Below, one piece after another: positions 1 through 5,707 of a DNA stretch of 13,523 bases. Origin of the DNA: CAWHOW01 sp050013795 (lineage in GTDB: Bacteria; Bacteroidota; Bacteroidia; Bacteroidales; CG2-30-32-10); NCBI GenBank assembly GCA_050013795.1, contig JBEKEO010000070.1:1-13523 (forward strand), given 5' to 3'. The position numbers were made by a program, and so were the translations under genes. The notes below the pieces were generated by a model. It did no database searches. It was not told the DNA's origin and was given only the letters and a program-made list of their open reading frames with translations. The number at the start of each line of letters is the position of its first letter. The first letter of the stretch is position 1.

Positions 1-1135
1 CAATAATATCCAGCCCGATCTTCGTACTGTCATACCTTCCAACCATATCAAGATTGACCATGTAATTTATTTTGAAATTATTCCACTCATCGCTTTTGGT
101 AAAATACTCAGAACCTATCAGTCCCTTTTCTTCTGCAGAAAAATTCATGATAAGATAATTGTTGTTTTTCTTTGAAGAGTTCATAAAATAACGGGCAAGC
201 TCCATCACGGCAACTGTTCCGCTGGCATTGTCGTCGGCGCCGTTGTGTATCTTCGGAGGACCCACATACATTGAATTTTCTTTTCCCCATCCCAGATGAT
301 CATAATGCGCACCTATGACGATCGTGGTTGGAGCCTTATTATCAATGAAAACAGCAATATTATATGCCGTCAGGGTTTTCCTTATAATATTTACTTTAAT
401 TTCCGCGGTCGGCGAGGTAATGTTATCTATCATCATATATGCCAGCTTGTCGGCAAAGATAACAGGGATGTTGGCGGGAGCAACACGCTTTCCTAATGAT
501 TTCAGAGGGTTCTGTGTTGATAAATCAGTATTAATAAAAATTATTCCTATAGCGCCTTTGGCATAAGCGGTATCAATTTTTCTGCCCAGATCGTTGTTTT
601 TCAAAAACGATGAATCTGATCTATATTCATTCGGGACGGATGTTTCGATGACAAAAATTTTTCCTTTCAAATTGGTTTTATTTTTGTAATCATTATAATT
701 TTTTTCAGGGATAACCATTCCATAATCTACTTTCACCACTTCACCATTGATGGTTCCATTTGCAGAATATGACAGAGGATAAAAATCTTCTCCGAGCTTG
801 AGGTTTTTATTATTATGATTAATCTTCAAATAATTGCTGTCGCCATATTCCGGAGTATCCTTGAAGGGGAAAGGCTGAATAAATGAGTTATCTTTAAATG
901 CAGGATGCAGGCCAATAGCCTTATAGGTTCCTATGATGTAATTCCTCGCCATGATCTCATACTTTGTCCCAGCCTCGCGACCCTGCAATGAATCGGAAGC
1001 CAGCAGGTAAAGATCTTTTTTTATCCTTCTTTCAATGGCTGTATCGCTTTGATCAAATCTTATGTTTTGAGCAATTCCACTGCTTAAAGCAGAGATAAAA
1101 AACAGAAATAAGATGATGTTGTTCTTTTTCATCAT
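1..1135 (-). CDS. M28 family metallopeptidase with PA domain, partial (C-terminus off the left edge)
   Basis: This is a probable exported zinc aminopeptidase; 378 codons are visible before the edge of the window. The N-terminus (two adjacent Met codons, then KKNNIILFLFFISALSSGIAQ) is a signal peptide, probably cut after about residue 23. Residues about 130-250 (GEVVKVDYG, KGKIFVIE, GAIGIIF, PVIFAD) look like a protease-associated (PA) domain. The M28 core follows: GAHYDH (H277, D279), HNGADDNASG (bridging D301), FSAEEKG (catalytic E335, ligand E336) and NLDMVGR (D363). The last histidine ligand would lie beyond the edge. The start could be either ATG (1135 or 1132). It begins 48 bp after the upstream minus-strand peptidase gene with no terminator between them, so co-transcription is likely. 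The family assignment is firm; substrate is unknown. Confidence 0.9.
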   Translation of the reverse strand, partial: MMKKNNIILFLFFISALSSGIAQNIRFDQSDTAIERRIKKDLYLLASDSLQGREAGTKYEIMARNYIIGTYKAIGLHPAFKDNSFIQPFPFKDTPEYGDSNYLKINHNNKNLKLGEDFYPLSYSANGTINGEVVKVDYGMVIPEKNYNDYKNKTNLKGKIFVIETSVPNEYRSDSSFLKNNDLGRKIDTAYAKGAIGIIFINTDLSTQNPLKSLGKRVAPANIPVIFADKLAYMMIDNITSPTAEIKVNIIRKTLTAYNIAVFIDNKAPTTIVIGAHYDHLGWGKENSMYVGPPKIHNGADDNASGTVAVMELARYFMNSSKKNNNYLIMNFSAEEKGLIGSEYFTKSDEWNNFKINYMVNLDMVGRYDSTKIGLDII

Positions 1136-1183
1136 AGGTTTAAAATTAAAGTAATAGCAATAATAATAATTCTTTTCGGGAGA

Positions 1184-2845
1184 TTATTTCAATCCCAATA
1201 CATCAACGCCTTGTTTAAATATTACATCAACAGGGATATTTGCAGTTTTAAGCTGGTCGAGGCATTTCTGAAGTTCGGGTTTAACTGTTCCGTATGATTT
1301 CAGGAATTTCAACGCGCCATCATAATCGCCATCGCCCTGAAATACTAATATCTTTCCTGCCCATTTGCTAACAGCTTCTTTCATCTTTGCAAAATCAACC
1401 TTGTACTTGCCGTTCTCGAATTTGAATGCGCCTAATTCTTCAAAATAATTAAAGCACATCATGTTTGCTTTTCCATGAGCTTCGGCAGCACCAAAACGAA
1501 CCGAACGGATAAGTCCTGCCATGAACGTTACATAATGGTCATCAAGGGTGGCTTCGGTTACCAGCTTCTTATCAATCAGTTTTGAAATAAGGAATAAGCC
1601 AAGAACATCGGCTTTGGCTTCTTCAAATGCCGAGAACGTTTCTTTTAATGCAGTTCTTGCAGGACCCTTACCATTGATAGTATTTTTAACACCTAATCCG
1701 TGAGCTACTTCATGGAACATTACATCGTCAAAGAAAGCATCGAATTTAATATTGGCAAACTGCGTGGAATCAATAAGCAGCTTGGCTATAGGCATCAGTA
1801 TGTTGTCGAATTTAGCACGCATGGCATTCTTCAGTTGCAGTCTTCTTGAGCCTTTCTTCAACTGAACATTTTCATCATTCGGAAGGTTGATGGCAATGGT
1901 TTTCCCGCCGCAATTGGCATTACCGGCATAATAAATAATATCATATACGCCAAGGTCGGAATTGGAACCCGGCTTTTCTTTCCTGTATTTCTCATCAACC
2001 GGCAGATTGCTTTGCAGCTCGGGAAGCATAGCAAGATACTTATCGAGTTTTTTACTCCATACTTTATCCTTTACCAGCAGGGTGGCTTCTTCGGCAGCCC
2101 TGTATTCATAAAGTCCATCTTCGTAATTCTCTATTGGACCAACAACAAAATCAATAGTGTTGTTCTTCATATCCATCCAGGCACAATCGCTGTCGAAATA
2201 ATTATCATCAAGCAAAGCTTTAGCACGGAGTTTTAAATAATTCTTCAAGCCTGCATCTTCGGCTAATTCGGCAGCTTTATTCAAAAGTTCGGCAGCCTTG
2301 GTAACTTTATCTTTGTAAGCTTCGTGATACCATACCACCTGCAGTTTGTTGTCTTTGCCTTTCCTGATAAGGGTGTACTGGCTGGCTTTGTCCTTGCCGC
2401 TGAATTTTTCAAATTCTTCTTTGGTTATATCTTTAGGATAAAAATTAGCTCCGGCAGGTTTTTCGCCTATGCCGTCAATAAACGATTTATTATTGTTAAG
2501 CCTTTCCCATGGACCATAGTTAATTTCTACAAACTGCTTTGTTGCTTCATCCTTGATGCCTGCAAGCAGGGAGTCTTTGTTGCCATAGGTCTGCATCCAG
2601 AAAATATCGTCCATCAGTTTGGCTACATCAATAAGGATAGGTATCATTTTCTTTTCTTTTTCCGTTAGTTTGCTTAGGTCGGTTTTCAGTTCCACTGTGG
2701 CAAACTGTTCGAGTTTCTTTTGCATGGCCGAAGTATCTTTTTTAGTTGAATCGGTGCTGTTTACTTTTTTCCCTTTGCCTCCGCAGGAGGAGAGGGAAAT
2801 ACAAAATGCTGCTAGCAGCATCAGGGTAAGGGTGTTTTTTATCAT
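1184..2845 (-). CDS. M49-like (dipeptidyl-peptidase III-related) zinc peptidase, lipoprotein
   Basis: The 553-residue protein begins with a lipoprotein signal peptide (MIKNTLTLMLLAAFCISLSSC; lipobox LSSC, Cys21), followed by GGKGKK, so it is probably lipid-anchored in the envelope. The zinc site is HEVAH at residues 378-382, with a second motif EEAKAD at 408-413. These match the paired motifs of family M49 (HExxGH and EExxAE/D), except that the first is a pentapeptide HExxH, a variant that I recall from some bacterial members. The segment IDFVVGPIENYEDGLY (about 231-246) is also typical of this bacterial group, which is often mis-named 'Zn-dependent hydrolase' or 'NUDIX'. It is shorter than eukaryotic DPP III (about 700 aa). 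The protein probably removes dipeptides from short peptides, but activity is inferred. The M28 peptidase gene follows in the same direction. Confidence 0.82.
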   Translation of the reverse strand: MIKNTLTLMLLAAFCISLSSCGGKGKKVNSTDSTKKDTSAMQKKLEQFATVELKTDLSKLTEKEKKMIPILIDVAKLMDDIFWMQTYGNKDSLLAGIKDEATKQFVEINYGPWERLNNNKSFIDGIGEKPAGANFYPKDITKEEFEKFSGKDKASQYTLIRKGKDNKLQVVWYHEAYKDKVTKAAELLNKAAELAEDAGLKNYLKLRAKALLDDNYFDSDCAWMDMKNNTIDFVVGPIENYEDGLYEYRAAEEATLLVKDKVWSKKLDKYLAMLPELQSNLPVDEKYRKEKPGSNSDLGVYDIIYYAGNANCGGKTIAINLPNDENVQLKKGSRRLQLKNAMRAKFDNILMPIAKLLIDSTQFANIKFDAFFDDVMFHEVAHGLGVKNTINGKGPARTALKETFSAFEEAKADVLGLFLISKLIDKKLVTEATLDDHYVTFMAGLIRSVRFGAAEAHGKANMMCFNYFEELGAFKFENGKYKVDFAKMKEAVSKWAGKILVFQGDGDYDGALKFLKSYGTVKPELQKCLDQLKTANIPVDVIFKQGVDVLGLK

Positions 2846-2872
2846 AGTTAATGGTTTTGTGGTTTTACATTA

Positions 2873-2880
2873 CGAAAGTA
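2873..2880 (-). promoter_or_regulatory. weak candidate -7 box for the peptidase pair
   Basis: On the minus strand TACTTTCG lies about 28 nt upstream of the ATG at 2845. It differs from the Bacteroidota -7 consensus TAnnTTTG at one position. No convincing -33 TTG was found, so this is only the best local candidate. Confidence 0.3.
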
Positions 2881-3016
2881 TAGAAAATATTTTGAATGAG
2901 TTATTCGGGAAAAAGAGTATAGAAAAGAATATATTTTCTTCTTTCATATCATTTGCACCATCTCATAAAGGAGTTGCATCAAGTTCAGCCAAAATCCAAA
3001 GCAGCTAAGGAAAAGT

Positions 3017-3184
3017 AGTAATCGTCTCGATAACTATCGTTATCAGCACGATATCTATAGTAATCGACACAATAACTATCGTTATCAACACGATATCTAT
3101 AGAAATCGATACGATATCTATCGTTATCAGCACGATATCTATAATAATCGAGACGATATCTATTGTTATCGACACGAAAACAAC
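3017..3184. repeat. tandem array of four 42-bp units (eight 21-bp half-units)
   Basis: Four contiguous 42-bp units start at 3017, 3059, 3101 and 3143. Each divides into two related 21-bp halves, the second half close to CGTTATCAGCACGATATCTAT-like sequence. The last unit decays after about 3176. The units contain GATATC and GATAAC/GTTATC inverted repeats, so single strands could fold into short hairpins. There are no unique spacers, so it is not a CRISPR array. Both strands keep one open frame through the array, because 21 is divisible by 3, but neither frame has an upstream start codon. It lies between the peptidase promoter and a hairpin-rich region. Function unknown. Confidence 0.9.
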
Positions 3185-3237
3185 TTTATCACTTTTACAT
3201 TGAAAATCAGCAAGGTATGTTTTTGAGGTTTATAATG

Positions 3238-3259
3238 CATTAAAAAAGCCTGCCCTGAT
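3238..3259. repeat. 22-bp direct repeat, left copy (orphan terminator arm)
   Basis: The 22 bases from CATTAAAAAAGCC to CCTGAT are identical to positions 3763-3784, and weaker similarity extends some 15 bp further left. In the right copy this sequence is one arm of a terminator. Here the matching GCAGGCTT arm is absent, so this copy is unlikely to terminate transcription. Confidence 0.85.
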
Positions 3260-3399
3260 GAGAAGCATGATGAATTAGCTCAATTCCATTTCTTTTTCTT
3301 TTGCTGTTACCAAAGGAAAATGATTGGCATTCTGAATTTTTACGTAATTTTCAAGGAAGTGAAAATAGTGTTGGCTTGCGCTAAGAAAACGCTGTTTGA

Positions 3400-3416
3400 G
3401 TCCGCTGAAAGCGGAC
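3400..3416. repeat. GC-rich hairpin GTCCGCT-GAA-AGCGGAC
   Basis: A 7-bp perfect inverted repeat with a GAA loop in otherwise AT-rich DNA. It sits at the start of the hairpin-rich stretch and has no T-tract, so it is not an obvious terminator. Confidence 0.6.
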
Positions 3417-3482
3417 GAGTTTGTTTTCGGGGATTTTCCTGACGTAGAAAATAGTAAAAATTCAGACAGCCTTGATTCTTTG

Positions 3483-3508
3483 GTTCTTTCTCATCAAGGA
3501 GAAAGAAC
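3483..3508. repeat. 10-bp inverted repeat, loop of 6
   Basis: GTTCTTTCTC and GAGAAAGAAC are perfect complements separated by ATCAAG. It is one of several consecutive hairpins in this gene-free region. Confidence 0.7.
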
Positions 3509-3529
3509 ATTAAGAAATGTTATTACACC

Positions 3530-3562
3530 TTACTTTCTTTTGCATTGCTCAAAAGAAAGTAA
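3530..3562. repeat. 13-bp perfect inverted repeat, loop of 7
   Basis: TTACTTTCTTTTG and CAAAAGAAAGTAA are perfect complements separated by CATTGCT. The purine/pyrimidine-biased arms recall a recurrent Bacteroidota intergenic hairpin, which is memory-based and unverified. Confidence 0.75.
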
Positions 3563-3607
3563 CAAAGAAAAAGCTAGGCAAATCAGAACTTCCACCCGCT
3601 ATGCTAT

Positions 3608-3670
3608 AATGCAAGAGTTCTAAACAAAGACATTCCGAAATAGCGGAACTTTGTAAGAACTCTAAGCATT
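3608..3670. repeat. 63-nt composite hairpin, 24 paired bases
   Basis: Nested complementary arms are AATGC/GCATT (3608-3612 with 3666-3670), AGAGTTCT/AGAACTCT (3614-3621 with 3656-3663), ACAAAG/CTTTGT (3624-3629 with 3649-3654) and TTCCG/CGGAA (3633-3637 with 3644-3648), closing on AAATAG. Only one to three unpaired bases separate the helices on each side. This could be a structured RNA or the hairpin end of a non-autonomous element. Confidence 0.7.
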
Positions 3671-3762
3671 CTATCATTCACCCCTACCTTGACCTCGCTG
3701 ATTTGCCATTGCCAGAGCACTTTTAAACAAATTCTCAAAATGCGGGTCTTTGGGGTTAAATA

Positions 3763-3784
3763 CATTAAAAAAGCCTGCCCTGAT
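3763..3784. repeat. 22-bp direct repeat, right copy
   Basis: Identical to 3238-3259. This copy forms the poly-A side and left arm of the functional-looking terminator at 3765-3797. Confidence 0.85.
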
Positions 3785-3797
3785 ACAGAGCAGGCTT
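3765..3797 (-). terminator. rho-independent terminator of the 267-aa gene
   Basis: On the minus strand AAGCCTGC and GCAGGCTT form an 8-bp perfect stem around an 11-nt loop, followed directly by a T-run. It lies about 40 bp beyond the stop codon at 3839, so it fits that gene well. Confidence 0.85.
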
Positions 3798-3838
3798 ATT
3801 GATGTTAGCCTTTTTTATTCTTACTTAATGCCTGTGCA

Positions 3839-4642
3839 TTACATTACCACTACATAAACCCATTCGCTCCAAACATAATGTGTTGCTACTCCCTCTGTAA
3901 ATATTGCCTTATGTCCGGTAAATATAGCTGTACCTTTTACCGTTTTCCCCGTAGCTATAACCGAATCAGGATTTACAGGTATTTTTTTAATAGGCAATAT
4001 TATGGCTTCGCGGAAACCATAAATAGAGCCGCTTTTCAGGTTGTCTATATGTACATTCGATTCTAAAGAAAATATAGTCTCTGATAAAGTAGTTGGAGGA
4101 ACCCCCTTTGTAGGTGTAGTGCCATATTGCCTTACATAACCTGCCTTGGCATTTACTACCTTGGTGGTAATATCCACCGTACCTACAATCTTTGATACTA
4201 CCCTGAAAAACTTAGGCACCCTGGCGGCAGCCTTTTTAATTTTAAAGCCCACGCCGCTAACCACTGTCATGCCGGCGGTTACATCGCCGGCGGCTATGGC
4301 TGCATCCCTTGCCACACCCTGTACATAAAGAGCCACCTTGTTGAACATGTTTATTAAAATGTTTCGCTGGGTGGTAACCTGCGATTTGGTAGCTGTGGGC
4401 GGAACTGCCTTATAGGCATCGTAGGTATTCATTGTTACCGTTGCCTGCGAATGAAGAGCCGCATCGGTAACAGGCGGAGTATTGGTCAGCGGATTTGCTG
4501 ACGTATGTATGTGCTGGGCATCGTCGCACAAGGTTAAGGTACTCCATGTTTTTTTGGCTAACAACACCACGATAAGTGGCAAATTTTTAATGATAATCGC
4601 CAGAACTATCCAGCGGCTTATCCCATTCATTTTTGTTTTCAT
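3839..4642 (-). CDS. hypothetical protein, probable member of a Bacteroidota 'YVQ...SGF' / FN3-like family
   Basis: The 267-residue product has unknown function. Residues 11-33 are hydrophobic (WIVLAIIIKNLPLIVVLLAKK), either a membrane anchor or a buried helix. Residues about 50-125 are helical and contain NILINMFNKVALYVQGVA, then GDVTAGMTVVSGVGF (119-133). The C-terminus ends VWSEWVYVVVM, like the last strand of a fibronectin type III fold. I recall a Bacteroidota group with this layout (helical part with LxxYVQ, an SSGF-like motif, then an FN3-like domain ending in a VVV strand), but the match is from memory. Base composition is visibly richer in GC than its neighbours, especially around 4210-4320, which suggests acquisition by transfer. 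It has its own promoter and terminator, so it is monocistronic. The start ATG at 4642 is supported by the promoter 40 bp upstream. Confidence 0.7.
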   Translation of the reverse strand: MKTKMNGISRWIVLAIIIKNLPLIVVLLAKKTWSTLTLCDDAQHIHTSANPLTNTPPVTDAALHSQATVTMNTYDAYKAVPPTATKSQVTTQRNILINMFNKVALYVQGVARDAAIAAGDVTAGMTVVSGVGFKIKKAAARVPKFFRVVSKIVGTVDITTKVVNAKAGYVRQYGTTPTKGVPPTTLSETIFSLESNVHIDNLKSGSIYGFREAIILPIKKIPVNPDSVIATGKTVKGTAIFTGHKAIFTEGVATHYVWSEWVYVVVM

Positions 4643-4681
4643 TTTTTACTTTTTTTAGTTTTTTTGGAATTATTTCCAATA

Positions 4682-4712
4682 CAAAATTATCCTGACATTT
4701 ATGCCATTACAA
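4682..4712 (-). promoter_or_regulatory. Bacteroidota housekeeping promoter for the 267-aa gene
   Basis: On the minus strand TTG (4712-4710) is followed after 20 nt by TAATTTTG (4689-4682), a perfect TAnnTTTG -7 box with correct -33/-7 spacing. The ATG is 40 nt below the -7 box. Confidence 0.75.
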
Positions 4713-4721
4713 TAAATGTCA
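4693..4721. promoter_or_regulatory. 10-bp inverted repeat covering the promoter spacer (candidate operator)
   Basis: TGACATTTAT (4693-4702) and ATAAATGTCA (4712-4721) are perfect complements with a 9-nt gap. The repeat covers the -33 element and most of the spacer of the promoter, where a bound repressor would block polymerase. No regulator gene adjacent to it was recognised. Confidence 0.5.
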
Positions 4722-5030
4722 TAAATAACTTTTTTAAAAATTTGCGGTCTAAATGCAACACTGAAACATAAAAAACTAAAAAAATGGCCGAATAATTAAT
4801 GGATGGGACTAACGTAAATCAGTTCTCGATACGTCAGCGAAGAGGCAGACTACTAGTACTGACATTGTCCGGCTCTGACTGACATTTAAAAACTAAATAT
4901 AATAAAGTGTATTCATGAGTTATAAGATGAGCTGCTAGCTTTTCTTCGATTTCCTGTAAATAGCTTTCGATACCTTTAACTTTCTATTAAACAGCCCTAA
5001 ATCTTTAGTCAAAAATATTTTTTACTTTTA
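4722..5030. other. intergenic region without a gene; repeated TGACATT motifs
   Basis: No supported coding sequence is seen. ACTGACATT occurs at 4858-4866 and again at 4878-4886, exactly 20 bp apart. The same TGACATT core forms both arms of the inverted repeat at 4693-4721. Nothing else was recognised. Confidence 0.5.
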
Positions 5031-5032
5031 CC

Positions 5033-5060
5033 TGTAACTTTCTGTAATATGCTTTCGTCC
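5033..5060 (+). promoter_or_regulatory. ECF-type promoter upstream of the sigma gene (TGTAAC-N17-CGTC)
   Basis: TGTAAC (5033-5038) and CGTCC (5056-5060) are separated by 17 nt and lie 36 nt upstream of the sigma gene ATG. AAC in the -35 and CGTC in the -10 element are characteristic of ECF sigma promoters. The same pattern with the same spacing recurs at 7256-7282, which suggests autoregulation. Confidence 0.65.
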
Positions 5061-5095
5061 TATACACGAAAACGCATCAAACTTTTCTCAACATA

Positions 5096-5581
5096 ATGAC
5101 AACTGAAGAATACAACCAGTGTGTTGACGAGTTCTCCGACGGGGTGTACCGCTTTGTGCTGCACAACATCCGCGACGAGGATAAGGCTAAGGATATAGTG
5201 CAGGATTCCTTTATCAAGATGTGGGAAAAGGCCGGGGAAATTGAGTACCAAAAGGGGCGTTCTTATCTTTTTACCACTGCTTATCATACCATGATAGATG
5301 CGATAAGAAGGGAAAAGAAGTTCAGCAGTTTTGAGGAGGTGGAATTTATTCAGCCCTCATATAGTAAAGAATACCTGGGGCTGAAAGAGGTACTGAGGGA
5401 TGCGGTGAACAAGTTGCCCGAAATTCAGCGTTCGGTGGTGCTGCTGAGGGATTATGAAGGCTATTCGTACGAAGAAATTGGGGAGATAACAGGCTTGAAT
5501 GAACCGCAGGTTAAAGTGTATATTTACAGGGCAAGGGTGTTTTTGAAGGAATATATCGGAAGCATGGAAAATGTGATGTGA
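5096..5581 (+). CDS. ECF RNA polymerase sigma-70 factor
   Basis: The 161-residue protein has the two-domain layout of ECF (group 4) sigma factors. Region 2 covers about residues 9-72 and includes DIVQDSFIKMWEKA and SYLFTTAYHTMIDAIRR (core binding and -10 recognition). Region 4 covers about 96-155, with LPEIQRSVVLLRDYEGYSYEEIGEITGLNEPQVKVYIYRAR including the helix-turn-helix that reads the -35 element. Length is normal for the family. It directs RNA polymerase in the cytoplasm to a small set of promoters, probably those with TGTAAC-N17-CGTC. The next gene, 126 bp downstream, encodes a single-pass membrane protein that is its likely anti-sigma partner. The ATG at 5096 fits the ECF-type promoter just upstream. 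Confidence 0.93.
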   Translation: MTTEEYNQCVDEFSDGVYRFVLHNIRDEDKAKDIVQDSFIKMWEKAGEIEYQKGRSYLFTTAYHTMIDAIRREKKFSSFEEVEFIQPSYSKEYLGLKEVLRDAVNKLPEIQRSVVLLRDYEGYSYEEIGEITGLNEPQVKVYIYRARVFLKEYIGSMENVM

Positions 5582-5640
5582 GAAAGTAAAGTGATATTAG
5601 GATATTGGAAGATATTGAGTAATGACAACGAATGACGATG

Positions 5641-5667
5641 CGACCTGTCCCGTACTGAAGGTCGGGA
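5641..5667 (+). other. two mutually exclusive hairpins in the sigma/anti-sigma spacer
   Basis: CGACCT/AGGTCG (5641-5646 with 5659-5664) and TCCCG/CGGGA (5648-5652 with 5663-5667) share bases, so only one stem can form at a time. There is no T-tract. It might tune the anti-sigma level relative to sigma, or be a fragment of an interspersed repeat. Confidence 0.35.
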
Positions 5668-5707
5668 AGCATCAAATGACAATAAGAAGCAGCAAAGCAT
5701 AATAACA

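Larger units (their letters stand above)
3185..3762. other. gene-free, hairpin-rich intergenic region
   Basis: No credible gene lies in this stretch. It contains one copy of a 22-bp direct repeat (3238-3259), a small GC-rich hairpin at 3400-3416, inverted repeats at 3483-3508 and 3530-3562, and a long composite hairpin at 3608-3670. The density of palindromes and the absence of coding capacity fit a decayed or non-autonomous interspersed element. The text around 3380-3420 (CTGTTTGAGTCCGC...) and 3530-3575 resembles intergenic repeats I associate with Bacteroidota genomes, but I cannot confirm this without a search. Confidence 0.5.

Noticed and set aside
296..566. Two overlapping plus-strand open frames of 66 and 83 codons
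   Set aside because: They are antisense to the M28 peptidase, whose metal-binding motifs lie in the same DNA.
2619..3008. 129-codon plus-strand open frame
   Set aside because: Its first 200 bp lie antisense to the start of the M49-like lipoprotein gene, whose signal peptide and motifs are convincing; the rest is intergenic low-complexity sequence.
3017..3184. CRISPR array
   Set aside because: Units are contiguous with no unique spacers, and no cas genes are present.
3017..3184. Heptad-repeat protein encoded by the 42-bp array on either strand
   Set aside because: The frames are open through the array, but a stop lies at 2966 on the plus strand with no start codon after it, and no start or initiation context is seen on the minus strand.
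3238..3275. Functional terminator at the left 22-bp repeat
   Set aside because: The second stem arm (GCAGGCTT) is missing; only TGC/GCA can pair nearby.
3396..3623. 75-codon open frame on the plus strand in the repeat-rich region
   Set aside because: It starts from TTG inside the 3400-3416 hairpin, runs through two large inverted repeats and resembles no protein I know. The hairpins explain the sequence better than coding does.
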